Shown in pieces: positions 1 through 10,215 of a stretch of DNA of 64,000 nt (the first letter of the stretch is position 1; every line of letters begins with the position of its first letter). Source of the stretch: Haemaphysalis longicornis (Eukaryota > Arthropoda > Arachnida > Ixodida > Ixodidae); contig CM023457.1 of the NCBI GenBank assembly GCA_013339765.2, positions 43,574,144-43,638,143 on the forward strand, given 5' to 3'. A program made the translations under genes and the position numbers. The notes below the pieces were generated by a model. The model saw nothing but the letters and a program-made list of their open reading frames with translations, was not told where the DNA came from and made no database searches.

Positions 1-53
1 GTGTCGCTCGCCGTCGTCTGGTTAACTTGATTTCGAGCTCGTCACGCCCGTTA

Positions 54-265
54 AGGCCGAACCGCATGGAGCGTTTTTTCACGTGATTCGCGCGCGTCGG
101 CGTTGCGCGTGCATTTTTTCGACGCCCGCGTCGCCGATGCCGCGCCCGCGGCAGCATCTAGCCTTGGCTAAAGATTTTGACGCGCGTCGCGCGCGGCAGT
201 GGGAGAAGCCTGGCGACTTGCGCCAACGTAGAGTTCCTCTATATAGCTCCCGCAGGGAGCTTAGA
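54..265 (+). repeat. GC-rich dispersed repeat, copy 1
   Basis: This stretch contains the phrase AACCGCATGGAGCGTTTT, then a CG-rich run, then a GGCAGTGGGAGAAGCC-type phrase and CGACTTGCGCCAA. The same phrases recur in the same order near 20995-21135 and in parts of 32985-33620. The minus-strand form of the first phrase lies at about 6165-6190. The 3' part (CTATATAGCTCCCGCAGGGAGC) recurs inverted near 13713-13750. Recurrence in one window shows a dispersed repeat. Its class is unknown to me, and the open frames over it are a by-product of high GC. Confidence 0.6.
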
Positions 266-1200
266 GTTGCGCGCCGCCCGCCATCTTGTTATGCGCATTG
301 CTGCGAAAAAGCCGCCCGTCGCGGGTGCAGGAGCCTCGCCGCCACGCTTCCGACGGGGGTGACGCGTGGTGTGGGCGCTTCGGTCGGCGGCGCCTTACGG
401 CGGCTACGCTCAACGTTACAAGTAACGTTGGGCTACGCTGGATTCCTGCGATATGGCTCACGCTGCTGTTCCTGGGCGGGCCGCGGTGCCTTCCCGCGTC
501 GGCGGCTGCGGCGAAGCCGTAGTGGGGGCTTCTCTGCGCGGCATGGATAACCAGAGTGACGTAATCATGGCGGCACGTGGAAAAGGGTCGCGCAATTCTC
601 GACAAACGTTTTTAGATCAGGCCAGTTTGAAAACTCCGCCGTCTGAGGCGGCCTTCGTCGTCGCGTCGAGATCGGCGGAGCGAGCCACTGCCGCCGCCGG
701 CGACCTGCCGGGAAAATTCCCTTCGCTCGGCGTTGGCCAGAGCCACCGTCAGTTCTTTGCTCACTTTGTGTTTCTTTGTTGTGAAGTGAAGTGAAATTCA
801 TCGCTGCTGAGACGTAGCGTGCAAAGACCGCCATGCTGTACGACCCTAAACACTGCTCCCGCCGTCTGCGTTCGCTTTCGCGAGCCGCCCGTACCGCGAA
901 CCGGAAACAGCAGAGGATAATCGGGAAAAGTGCTGGGCTCAGCGGGCTCATGTCATGGCGGGTGCGGCTTCAGAAATGTGACGTCATATCCTCCCCTATC
1001 GTTTCTTTCCTCTATGTATTAACTCTATGGCCGGAGTTTCCGTTTACTGCTGAAAACGGTAGGACACGTTTTAGCGCACCGTTCGCGGTTTGCGTATTCC
1101 GGCCGCCGAGGTGCAGGTAGCGACATCTGATGAATTAGTCTCAAAGTAAATCACTCATAATTTTCTTGCTCATATCTATTTGCATTCGTTTGAAGTAACT
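266..1200. other. GC-rich stretch, no gene seen
   Basis: No coding family was recognised on either strand. Long open frames occur on both strands, as expected from CG-rich sequence. A perfect 9-bp inverted repeat (CAACGTTAC at 411-419, GTAACGTTG at 422-430) is flanked by a repeated GGCTACGCT. It could be CpG-rich promoter DNA or an old repeat. No start site or downstream gene supports a promoter call. Confidence 0.5.
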
Positions 1201-1217
1201 TGAATATTTCACTTTTG

Positions 1218-1396
1218 GGTTTTAGCATATCGCTACCGCGTTTGTGTTACTGTTTACCGTGTTACCGAAAACCACTGGCGACGGTGAAGCCTGTGCCGGT
1301 AAGTTACCGTTCGCGGTAACTTTTGCACTGCGCAGTCTACTCCCGCAAACACGGTAAACGGTAACGTAAACACGATAACCATATGCTAAAACTCTG
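1218..1396. mobile_element. Foldback MITE 1 (GTTTTAGCATA family)
   Basis: The left end reads GGTTTTAGCATATCGCTACC and the right end, reverse-complemented, reads AGTTTTAGCATATGGTTATC. Both ends continue into a shared GTTTACCGTGTT-type tract, giving inverted arms of roughly 45 bp. The centre (about 1296-1320) is a second palindrome, GTTACCG...CGGTAAC. There is no coding capacity. This is a non-autonomous foldback element; the superfamily is unassigned. Confidence 0.65.
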
Positions 1397-1404
1397 TACT
1401 GACT

Positions 1405-1657
1405 ATTAGAGAGTTTTAGCACAGCGGGCTCCGTCCGCTAACGCTTACAGCGGCGATTAGCAGGGCCCAACTGGGCAGTCACAAATTCGATCCGGTAGGG
1501 GGTATTAGATCCGCGAGCCAGCCTTCGAAATTCCCGCGCATTCCTCCGCATCCTCCTCAACCTCCTCACCCTCCACGCACGCGCATGCGCCGCAGAGTCC
1601 CGCTATCACGCCGCCGTAGCGTGAGCCTCCGCTAGCCGCTATGCTTAAACTTTATTT
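1405..1657. mobile_element. Foldback MITE 2 (same family)
   Basis: It begins TTAGAGAGTTTTAGCACAGC and continues GGGCTCCGTCCGCTAACGC. The right end, reverse-complemented, is AAGTTTAAGCATAGCGGCTA. The TTTTAGCA/TTTAAGCATAGCG end motif is shared with the elements on either side. There is no coding capacity, and the right arm is more decayed than the left. Confidence 0.55.
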
Positions 1658-1716
1658 AATGGGCGCTTTCACTAGCGGCGCGGATGATGTTTTATAGTAT
1701 ACCGTTTTTACCCACA

Positions 1717-1968
1717 TTAGAGAGTTTTAGCATAGCGGCTCCCGTACGCTACGCTAAGTTTAGCGGGTAGCGGGACCGGGACTGCGCATGCGCAGCGCGG
1801 GGAGTGCGAGGAGGTTGCCCTCAGCGGAGGGAAAGAGCGGGCATGGCGAAGGCAGGCCGCGCGGAACTAATCCACCCCACCGTGACGAATTTGCTCTCCC
1901 CAGGCGCGCCCCGCTACCTCCACCGTAGCGTTAGCGACGGAGCACGCTATGCTAAAACTCTCTATTAT
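1717..1968. mobile_element. Foldback MITE 3 (same family)
   Basis: The left arm starts TTAGAGAGTTTTAGCATAGC. The right arm, reverse-complemented, starts AATAGAGAGTTTTAGCATAG and continues CGTGCTCCGTCGCTAACGCTACGG, closely matching the left arm. This is the best-preserved of the three adjacent copies. The interior is GC-rich and non-coding. Confidence 0.7.
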
Positions 1969-2042
1969 AAGCTCCTTTACCGCACAAGCAACTTCGTGCG
2001 TGCCTTGAGCGGCATTTTAGAGAGCGCCTATAGTTCATGCCA

Positions 2043-2263
2043 CAAGCTAGCTGCAGCACTGTGGAGGCTACATTGTTATCAATAGTGCGCCCACAGAGGG
2101 CGCCTAACTCGCCGTGAAGGGGGTCCTGAAAGGACACTCTCTTCTCCCCTCTCGGCAAGCGGCACCGCAAGGCCGCGGCGCCTTTTGTCGCTTCCTTCGC
2201 GGTGAGTTAGGCGCCCTGAGGGGGACAACAATGTAGCCTCCTCAGTGCTGCTAAGGTGGCTAG
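2043..2263. mobile_element. Foldback element with long inverted arms
   Basis: The left arm (about 2053-2118) carries GCAGCACTGTGGAGGCTACA, ATTGTT and GGGCGCCTAACTCGCCGTGA. The right arm (about 2194-2258) carries the reverse: CGCGGTGAGTTAGGCGCCCT, AACAATGTAGCCTCC, AGTGCTGC. The arms are about 65 bp with a short GC-rich loop. The flanks, CTGCAGCACT on the left and AAGGTGGCTAGAATGGGG on the right, are contiguous in a related sequence at about 4690-4745 (minus), which looks like an unoccupied paralogous site. Confidence 0.65.
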
Positions 2264-2894
2264 AATGGGGAGGTGTGGGTACCGGCGGCAGAAACGTGAC
2301 TCCACAGCGCGCAGATGCCACGGGCGGCGCTGTTGACCAAGGCGCGGTAAGGTGCGCGGCTGGAATGAGCGCACAGCCGGCATCGCGTCGGCTGCATTTC
2401 CACCATCAAGGTGAAAACTAACCCGTTGCGATATCGCGCGCTTTCTGGAAGAGTAAAAGAACGAATATTTATCACTCAAAAATTTTTGTCAGCCCATTTC
2501 ATTGCACCCGTGAAGTATCGTTTGATGGGCCCAGCTCGCATTGCAGTTTCAAAAGCGTTTGCGCATTACGTGAAGTGGCTCCGGGTTCTACTAAAAAAAA
2601 AAAAAGCTTGGGGTTGTATAATATGCGCTGACACCACAGTACACGGGCGCCATCTTTAACATACATAATAAATGTTTTTACCACCCATACCGCCGCCGTC
2701 TTCCAGATCGACACTACCGTAGAGCCTGCGAACTGAAGGCGTCTCGACGGACACTGCAACGCTTTCTGCTACCCGGCCATAACAAACTGGCAGCCCGCAC
2801 GCAGTTTTACCGCTCACATCAGAAATTATAGCACACATTAAAGCAACACATCTGGTCTCGTCATGAAATCGTTTATCTACAATGAAAAAATAAG
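2264..2894. other. No gene seen
   Basis: No protein family was recognised on either strand. The first 60 bp belong to the dispersed repeat that also appears near 4640-4700 (shared GGGGAGGTGTG and GTGACTCC phrases). The rest is AT-richer unique-looking sequence with an A-run near 2593-2605. Confidence 0.4.
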
Positions 2895-3170
2895 GTTCAT
2901 TTGCAGGTGAAGAAGATGCACACTATATTTACAGGTGGTGAAGAAACACACAAAAAAGCATTTACCGGTGAAAAGAAAACAAAACGTATTCAGAGGGGAA
3001 TAACTATTTGCAGGTGAATAACAAAAAAAATCTTTACAGTGAAGAAACTAAACAGTATGAAGTAGAAAAAAAACTATAGAAAAGCAAACTGCTAACAGTT
3101 GATGAAGAAATAAAATGTATTTCCAGGTGAAGAAAGAACAAAGTATATTTACAGGGGGGAAAATAAAAAG
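2895..3170 (+). repeat. Degenerate tandem array with TTTRCAGGTGAAGAA units
   Basis: About ten diverged units of roughly 25-32 bp follow one another, each built on TATTTACAGGTGAAGAAA followed by an A-rich tail. Clear cores lie near 2900, 2928, 2960, 3003, 3030, 3115 and 3143. A further isolated core occurs near 3747. Each unit places a pyrimidine-rich CAG directly against GTGAAG. Units differ by substitutions and short indels, so the array is old. Confidence 0.65.
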
Positions 3171-3339
3171 TATTAACAACGGAGCTGTTGTGCAAGCCGT
3201 AAGTTTGCCGTTGCAGGAAAAAGATACAAAGAAAATGCCGAGCCCAGTGAGCGCGTGCCTCGCGACGACCACCGAGCGCCTTCGGCTCGCGCGGTGGCTT
3301 TAATAATACTAATATTAAAAACAGCGCTGTCGTCAAGCG

Positions 3340-3640
3340 CTACCGCCCATGTAAGAATAGATGAAAACTTTATTGCAATGTCAAACCTAAAAGACCTATT
3401 GGGAGAGGTCACCGGGGCTGCCGCATAAGCCATTATGGAAATAGGACACATGGATAGGAGTGTGCCCCTCCTTCCCGAGGCGACTTGCAGATCCCGCCAC
3501 CCCTGCATGATGCATGAGAAGAGCATGGTGGAAGTCTGCAATGCTGAGGATGACTTTGCATCTATTACTCGCTGCGAAGAAAACGACGACCTCTTCAATG
3601 CATATGACGACGAATTACTAGCTCCGCAACTATGCAAATA
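3340..3640 (-). other. Possible retroposed 3' end, minus strand
   Basis: On the minus strand this stretch ends in GACATTGCAATAAAGTTTTC, a plausible polyadenylation signal, preceded by an open stretch with no recognised protein family. The arrangement fits the 3' end of a truncated LINE or of a retroposed transcript. No target duplication was made out. Treat as tentative. Confidence 0.25.
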
Positions 3641-3784
3641 AACAATGATAATGAAACTGAACTATGGGTCCGTCAATGCCCAACTACAAGAGCTTCACCA
3701 TTCAAGTGTTGCGCGTAAATGCAAGCTTCCCTGAATTTTTTTTTTTACAGGTGAAGAATTAAAAAAAAACTCTTGTACACAAAT

Positions 3785-4225
3785 TCACTGTTCGCATGGC
3801 GACGCAGTGAAACATTCCCCTCGCGAGGGGCACGATCAAATGCAGAGCATTTCCGGGGGCGCACGAAGTTAAGTAGTTTGCGTTACGTTAATGTTGTTGC
3901 ACTTGTGGCAACTGCTGACGAGAGAGCGCGGCGATGAGTGCGTTCAAACCTCGCCGACACCCGCCTTTATCACACCACAATCGCGCCACGCGTGCGCGAT
4001 GCTGACGTCACGACCACGCCACAGATGTTGTTGATCCCGCGACGCGCGCGCCCCCACCTGTCGGGCGCGAACCGACCGCGGAGAGAGCGCGCGATGCGAG
4101 CGGAGAGTAGGCGAGGAGGAGCGGGGGAGAGGGCGCACCTGCGAGCGATTCGGACTACTACGGACGCCTAGAACGGGTGACATCGTGAGTTAAAGAAATG
4201 CGCTGCATTTAAAACAAGAATTTGT
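3785..4225 (+). repeat. SINE-like repeat, diverged copy
   Basis: The 5' part (GCAGTGAAACATTCCCCTCG through GTTGCACTTGTGGCAACTGC) matches, inverted, the sequence at 10072-10205. The 3' part (GGGTGACATCGTGAGTTA...AATGC...GCATTTAAAAC) matches 7660-7705 and, inverted, 9836-9875. The central tRNA-like portion present in those copies is replaced here by unrelated sequence. Confidence 0.6.
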
Positions 4226-4639
4226 GAAATTCAGCCTACACCACGCAAGGCTTCACTGCATTCACTTTCCTCTAATTACCTTGCTGGTTCACACCTTAAG
4301 TATAACGTGTATCCTCGTAATGCAATAAAACCGTACAACAGTTGCCGTCAGGGCAGCGAATGCCCTGGGCGGGCAAACTGCGGCACATATCACCCGTTGC
4401 CTACGAATTTCTGCCGCCGCTTTAGCATGCAAACGTGTTACGCTGAATACGCGAGTTAGCTTGTTTTCTCCGTTTGCTCCGTCTTTGCTGTCGACTGTAT
4501 CGCGCCAAGAATGGGAGAACGACGCAAGACAGCCCACAACGTACGACAAAGCTGGCCGCGGCAAGGGCGGGGCGAGGGCGGGCAGGACAGCACGGCCGGT
4601 TCCGGCTACCGCGCCTCGACGGGCAGCGCCACATTTTCC

Positions 4640-4750
4640 CTGGTGTCATCCGTGCGCAAGGGAGTCACGCGCGGCCGAAGAAAGGCGCCGCGGTACTCAC
4701 ACCTCCCCATTCTAACCACCTTAGTGCTGCAGCTAGCTTGTGATCCCTAC
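4640..4750 (-). repeat. Dispersed repeat with apparent empty site
   Basis: Read on the minus strand, CACAAGCTAGCTGCAGCACT runs directly into AAGGTGGTTAGAATGGGGAG and GTGTGAGTACCGCGGCGCC. The same two blocks at 2040 and 2255 are separated by a foldback element. This copy therefore represents the uninterrupted state. Confidence 0.6.
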
Positions 4751-4921
4751 AACCATGGAGGAAGAAAAATGTTAGGAGGGAGCATGACGTCAGGCGGCCC
4801 AGCTTCGGCAAGCCAACCTCCTCTGACGCCGCTTTCTCCTCTCCTCGGGCTCCTCCCGCGCAATGCATTATGGAAAATCCACCACGCTCAGGCCCGCGGT
4901 AGCATTTAGTGGCACGGCTCC

Positions 4922-4985
4922 GGCTGGCGGTGGAGATGGAGCTGGCGGTGGAGATGGAGGCGAGCGGTGGAGATGGAGGCGAGCG
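4922..4985 (+). repeat. Short GGTGGAGATGGAG minisatellite
   Basis: About four imperfect copies of a 15-18 bp unit with core GCGGTGGAGATGGAG. The interruptions are GCTG or GCGA. Confidence 0.7.
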
Positions 4986-5612
4986 TCGTACGCCGAAGGC
5001 GCCGTACAAGATTGTTCGCCAGCGTTGCGCTCCAAGCTTCGTATCGTGGAAGTACTTGCCGCTGTCGCTGTTCAAAGCAAGCGAGATTTGCGATCGCATT
5101 CTTACGAAGCACCCTCACGAGCTGCAAGCCGAATTTTCACTTCTGACGTTGGATCGCTCGAACGCGCCACCGTAAACATTCACAAGCATGGAGCGGCCTA
5201 CAGCTGCGCGGTGTTTGCCAGGTGTGCTGTGACGATTGCATTTGGCATTTTGCTGACTTATCGCGCGTAACGAGTGTCGTGTTGGCGGGGAGGTGGTGAA
5301 ACTAGCTTTGGTTTCGGCTCGCGCGCCGCTTTTGCATACGTTCGCCTTTTCGGTGCTCCGGCGTGATGGTACGTTTTATCTACTTCAGTGCACTGGAAAA
5401 CAAAGGGTTCAGAACCCTTATGTTGCGTGTGACCACCTCGCGTTGCAAGCAGGTACGCCGGCTGTTTGTCCGCTGAGGTACCGCTCGATCGGTGCGATAC
5501 GTATATGAAAAAAAAAAAAAAAAAAAAACGAATGCTAGATTACGGCCTGGGAGGGACCTTGCTGATTGTGGGACTGACTGCGCCTTGCCAATAAATGGGT
5601 TAAGGAATGGTT

Positions 5613-5650
5613 ATCTTTTCACTTTGCCTGAGCGGCAAAGTTGAAAAGAT
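5613..5650. repeat. Perfect-arm hairpin with one bulge
   Basis: ATCTTTTCACTTTGCC is followed 5 bp later by GGCAAAGTTGAAAAGAT, which pairs across 16 bp with a single bulged base. It lacks the GGYYCTTHTCARRRCC form of a histone 3' stem-loop. No neighbouring gene explains it. Confidence 0.6.
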
Positions 5651-6034
5651 CATTTCCACTTCTGCACGCGGCGGCGGCACACAACTCTCCGACTGCGGCG
5701 GGAACTTCGACGGGTCGGAAAGCTCAGTAAACAAAGATGTTTTCTGCTCTCCCGTCCGACCACTTTGCCCGCACGATCAGGCCGCTGCGCGTTCGGGTTG
5801 CAGGCAGAGCTTGCGCGCAACGACTCGTCGCCGAAACTCGAATACGCGCACGGCCCGGCAACCAAACGGATAGACGCACGCACGCAGCGTCGGCGAAGGC
5901 CACATGAGGCGCAAAGAACTACCCGCTTGCCTGTCACGTGAATAGAACACCCTCCATCAGTCTTTCCTTTTTATTTTTTATGACTAGGCTTCACGATTGT
6001 CAACGTGACGCTCCCTCCTAAACTTTTCTTCTTT
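5651..6034. other. No gene seen
   Basis: No coding family was recognised. The sequence is CG-rich up to about 5930 and AT-richer after that. An A-run at about 5509-5528, just upstream of the hairpin, may be a retroposon tail, but no element was identified before it. Confidence 0.4.
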
Positions 6035-6200
6035 CCTCCATGCCTACAACACTTCGCTGCCGAAGCCGCCGCCATGTTGCCGCCCCCGGCAGCGGCGCGC
6101 GCAGCGTGCGGGTGGTTCCGCGGCAGCGTCAGCGCGCCTGCGGCGTGCGCGGCGCGTTTTCGCGAGTAGAAAACGCTCCATGCGGTTCACGCTTTAGACC
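6035..6200 (-). repeat. AACCGCATGGAGCGTTTT repeat, minus-strand copy
   Basis: On the minus strand it reads GTGAACCGCATGGAGCGTTT, then TCTACTCGCG and a CG-rich tract that includes GGCGGCAACATGGCGGCGGC. The same order occurs on the plus strand at 32985-33090. Confidence 0.6.
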
Positions 6201-6835
6201 TACATTTGTTCCGCACTCCCGAAGGCTGCTGGTGTGTCGTTAGACGGTTGTTGACGCAGTTTTGCAAATGCCGTTTCTTGTGAATGTCTAGTCAAGTGTC
6301 GTACTTTGTTTTTGGTGTCCGAAAATCCAATGTTTTCTGAATCATGTTTTTGGTTGTTGGACTTTCTCGCTGCGCCTGCAGCGGTAGGTAGCCTTGACAT
6401 GCAGTTACCACTATCGCCCAGTTTCATCCCTTCAAAATTTGTCGCGCTCATACATATGCACCCACGGCCCTCGCTTGTTTAGCGTTTGCAAAAATTTCGC
6501 CAAAATATCCGTTCCAGTGAGGACTGCCGGCGGGTTTCACACGAGATTGTTATTACTGCGTGGTCCCACACCACTTCTATCCGCGAACGTGCTCTCTCGC
6601 CGCTCGTTGCGGCCGTGCCCTGCACCACCATTCAGTATTTGAGGCGGGACACTTGCTCGCGGCTAGGTGCTTGAGAGATGGAGATGTTAGCGCTTGATTC
6701 GCAGTGTGTAGAGGAACGCGCGTTTGTCTTGACTGATTTTTTTTGTGGACTATCGTAGTTGACAATATTTAATTACCCATTTTGTCAAGCGTCTGGTGGT
6801 TCCCATTTGTTCGCCATTGCTATACTCTCGTGCAA

Positions 6836-7030
6836 GTTAAGAACGGCAATAGCTCAAGTAGTGTATAACTCCGCCGATACGAGGGCGCCGGATGTCAGCG
6901 CGCGCGCGTTTTGAAAAGTTATTGCGCTTGATGAATGACATCGTCTGCTCTTTCTAGCGTAGTGCCACCGCTTCAGTAATTTATAAGCCGATTAAGATCG
7001 AGAAATCATGGAGATGACTCGCGTGGCGTT
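6836..7030 (+). repeat. Dispersed repeat shared with 54785-55110
   Basis: Shared landmarks in the same order are AAGAACGGCA, TAGTGTATAACTCC, GCGCCGGA, GTCAGCGCGCGCG, TTTTGAAA, GACATCGTCTGC and TTTATAAGC. The second copy at 54785 is diverged and carries small indels. The class is unknown. Confidence 0.55.
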
Positions 7031-7324
7031 CCAAAAAAAAAAAAAAATTCAAGCCGTTCCACTCAACGTGAAAGCTGTCGTAAATGCAGAGCAGTGATTC
7101 GCCATAACGGCCTGTGGCACCGTTATCCGCTTACTACTACTACCCATCACGCTCTTCGCCTCCCTGTTTCACTTCTCTCTTGATGAATTGAACGGAGGTT
7201 TGTCCAAAGCGGTTCAAATTTCCCGCCTTCGCAGTGCTCGCGCGCCCCCTGCCTGGAAGGAACAGCGCGAGCGGTTCTCGCACGTGCCGGCACCTTACTG
7301 CGCAGTCCACAACGCGTTGTTTTT

Positions 7325-7720
7325 GGCGGTCCCATCTCCTCGCGAGGGGGACTCGAGTAAATGCGTCGCATAGGGGGTGGGTGTATTGCGATAACGTTTA
7401 GTGTTTGGGGAGTTGGTGGTAGTGAATGCGTTGTGTATCAGCAGCTTCTGACGTAGTTTGAATGAGTCAAGGATATAAGGCGCGTTGGTTAGCCTCCCAT
7501 TCTGTGTCGGCTTGTGGCGCAGTGGGTAGAGCACCATGTACATTGGCGTTCCGCCCGCAGGGTCGAGGGATCGAAACCAGGTGCCGGATAGTATTTATAT
7601 AGTGTAGGGGGAGGGCTGCGGACAACGACGGTGCGGACTACGACTGCGGACGTCAACGCGGGTGACATCGTGAGTTACTGAAATGCTCAGCATTTAAAAC
7701 TCGCATTTACGCGCTCTTCG
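7325..7720 (+). mobile_element. tRNA-derived SINE
   Basis: A tRNA-like head at about 7506-7581 contains an A-box-like TGGCGCAGTGGGTAGAGCA and a B-box-like GGTCGAGGGATCGAAACC. It is followed by a non-tRNA body ending in GGTGACATCGTGAGTTACTG and GCATTTAAAAC. An inverted second copy lies at 9836-10215 and a partial third at 3785-4225. These are the features of an RNA polymerase III-transcribed SINE. It has no protein product. Confidence 0.7.
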
Positions 7721-7930
7721 CGCCACGCGGAGGAACAGCCGGCTGCGGTGATGAACTGCCGCTGTCGTTCCTACGCATATTTGCAGGTACACTTTAAGGA
7801 TGTCTACTTAGGAGAGCTTCAGATTTTTTCATCAAGTGGTTGTTGTTATACATTGAAATTCTTAGCTTATTCGAATAGTTTTGTGGTTCAATAACTGATT
7901 GGCGGTTCATTTCTTGTGGTGTTGTGTGGT

Positions 7931-7931
<1 letters not shown>

Positions 7932-8008
<77 letters not shown>

Positions 8009-8012
8009 TGTG
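7932..8012. repeat. (GT)n microsatellite
   Basis: An almost pure GT repeat of about 80 bp, interrupted only near 8001. The long open frames across it on both strands are artefacts. Confidence 0.97.
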
Positions 8013-9602
8013 CAGTACTTATGTATGTCTATCTTATGGGAACTATGACATCTAAATGGGGACTCATATGGGATAGCGGAATGTTTTTGGCTGGATAATT
8101 TTTTATTTAGGGCTTCTTTGCTAATACAATGTTCTTTTTTGTTGCCATTTTTCATGCTTTTTATTCAAGGTAAGTCGTGAACTGCTCAACCAGCTTCTGA
8201 GTGTGCAATTTTCTTTTCTTATTCTTACACTTATTGCACTGAGCCTTTAAACACACTTCATGATTTTATTCACAATATGCAAGAAAATTAGTGTCACCTA
8301 CAGTATAATGTCACACTTTTGCCAGAATATTTACGCCGTTTGCGGGCTATGCATTATTCTCTATTGTCCCTAGTGAATGGTCAGTCTTCAGTGGTTGTTT
8401 GTTGCAATTTTGGTATATCTGCGGATGAATGTTTATCAGTAGTTGTTGGTACCGGTTTTTGTGCAAGGTCTCCTGTAGTACACGAAAATAAAGCGAAAGC
8501 AAGGTTAGATGTTAAATGCCACTTTTAGGGAGTGTCACTATTTGGACAGCACAAAGTGGCTAACAGCAGGTATTCAGGGAGTTTTTCCGCAGCTGCCCCC
8601 GGTAGCTTACTTGACCTGTGATCACATTTTTTATCACGATTTGTAACTCTGTAAATTACAGTTGTAATTGTGCCGCTATCTGAATACGATGGGGTCCCAA
8701 ACACATACTGCAGAAAATTAGCAATAAAGTATTCTGCGCCCCTGGTGCGTATACAATGTTCAGCTACGTTTTCAATATGTGGAAGTAACAAAGCGGCACA
8801 TTGTGAAGGCTGTGGGAACTGCTTCTTGTATGGTGTTCTGGGGAAATGCTACGATTTGTGAAACCATTGGGGTGCTCCGAGACTGCTTCGTTTAGCTCTC
8901 CGCGGGCTTGTTAACCTGCGATGTCATTGGGGATGCTTAGCAGACCGTGTTACGATGACCACACCTGTGGTCGACCTTGTTAGATCAGCCTCGATAGTGG
9001 GTGGTCTCTTTGCGATAATATTTGGAAAAATGATAGGCATTGAACTAAATCTTCGCGCACCATTTCTTTTTTCTAATATTTTTGGTCCGCCACAGCAGTT
9101 GCGCTGAAGAGTGATTGTGATATTTATGTCAAAACTTTTGATTTACTACAGTCAAACCTTATTACGAGACGCTCAAGCGACCCGGGAAAACTTGTATCTT
9201 GTAAGCGCTTTGTTAGGGATTTCTCAACAATGAAGGCATCCTTCGGCCCCAGTCAACGCTAAAACAGCAACGGGAAGGGGAGACTTGATTGAAACTAACT
9301 TACTGGTTGCTTTCCGCATCCTTTTAAAGTTGCGAACGGTGATGTTAACAGCGAACCTGCCTGGTACTCCCCAATCACAAGGCTAAACTTCATCGAACTT
9401 CTCACAGGTTGATTCCGGTGCTTGCCAAATCAATTTTTGCGTTCCCCTGCTCACTCCGCTTGTCAGAACATTTTTTAACTTGGAGCACTGCCAAGATGGG
9501 GCGCCCCGAGCGCTTATGTTGTCACAACGTATGTCTCATTTGCTAAAGAAAAAAACATGCAGCCGTCAATTTTTAACTATAACAAGAATGCTTGACTGAT
9601 GA
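8013..9602. other. No gene seen
   Basis: AT-rich, low-complexity intergenic sequence. No conserved protein segment, inverted repeat or tRNA-like motif was found on either strand. Confidence 0.45.
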
Positions 9603-9790
9603 TTGATTGATTGTGGAGTTTAACGTGCCGACGCTTCACACTCGACGAGGCGCACTGTAGTGGAGGTCTCTGGATTAATATTGAACACCTGGGTATCTTT
9701 AACGTCCCCCGAAATCTCGAACACACGAGCGTTTTCGCTTTCCGCGTCCATCAGAAAAGCAGGCGCCGTGGCCGGGAACCTAAAAAAAAC
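9603..9790 (+). repeat. Dispersed arthropod/tick repeat (GTTTAACGTGCC family)
   Basis: It begins after GATTGATTGATTGTGGAGTT and contains TTAACGTGCC, CGAGGCGCACTGTAGTGGAG, GGTCTCTGGATTAATATTGA, ACACCTGGGTATCTTTAACG and CGCCGTGGCCGGGA. I recognise this order from a widespread tick repeat; that is recall, not a search. It is non-coding. Confidence 0.6.
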
Positions 9791-9835
9791 AGTGCAAATG
9801 TTTTTTATGTAATAATTTAAAATATGCGTAATATT

Positions 9836-10215
9836 AAATGCAGAGCATTTGAGTAACTCACGATGTCACCCGCGTTGACGTCCGTAGTCCGCACCGCACC
9901 CCTCCCTACTATATCAAAAAAATACTATCCGGTGCCTTGTTTCGATCCCTCGACCCTGCGGGCGGAACGCAATATACATGGTGCTCTACCCACTGCGCCA
10001 CAAAGCCGACACAGAATGGGACGCTACGAACGCGCCTTATATCGTTGACTCATTCAAATTACTGCTGACGTAGCGCTCTCTCGTCAGCAGTTGCCACAAG
10101 TGCAACAACATTAACGTAACGCAAACTACTTAACGTCGTGCACCCCCGGAAATGCTCTGCATTTGATCGTGCCCCTCGCGAGGGGGATGTTTCACTGCGT
10201 CTTCTCTCGGTCGCG
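9836..10215 (-). mobile_element. tRNA-derived SINE, minus-strand copy
   Basis: The reverse complement carries the head block GCAGTGAAACAT...CCTCGCGAGGGGCACGATC, the tRNA-like region (TGGCGCAGTGGGTAGAGCAC and GGTCGAGGGATCGAAAC, at about 9940-10015) and the tail GGTGACATCGTGAGTTACTC. It is the most complete copy in the window and faces the copy at 7325-7720. Confidence 0.7.

Noticed and set aside
83..605. Several overlapping open frames of 61-155 codons on both strands
   Set aside because: The region is CG-rich repeat DNA; no family, no splice support, and frames overlap in every register.
5613..5650. Histone mRNA 3' stem-loop
   Set aside because: The stem is too long and the sequence does not fit the histone consensus; no histone gene is adjacent.
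7907..8155. Open frames across the GT microsatellite
   Set aside because: They encode only His-Thr or Val-Cys repeats from simple sequence.
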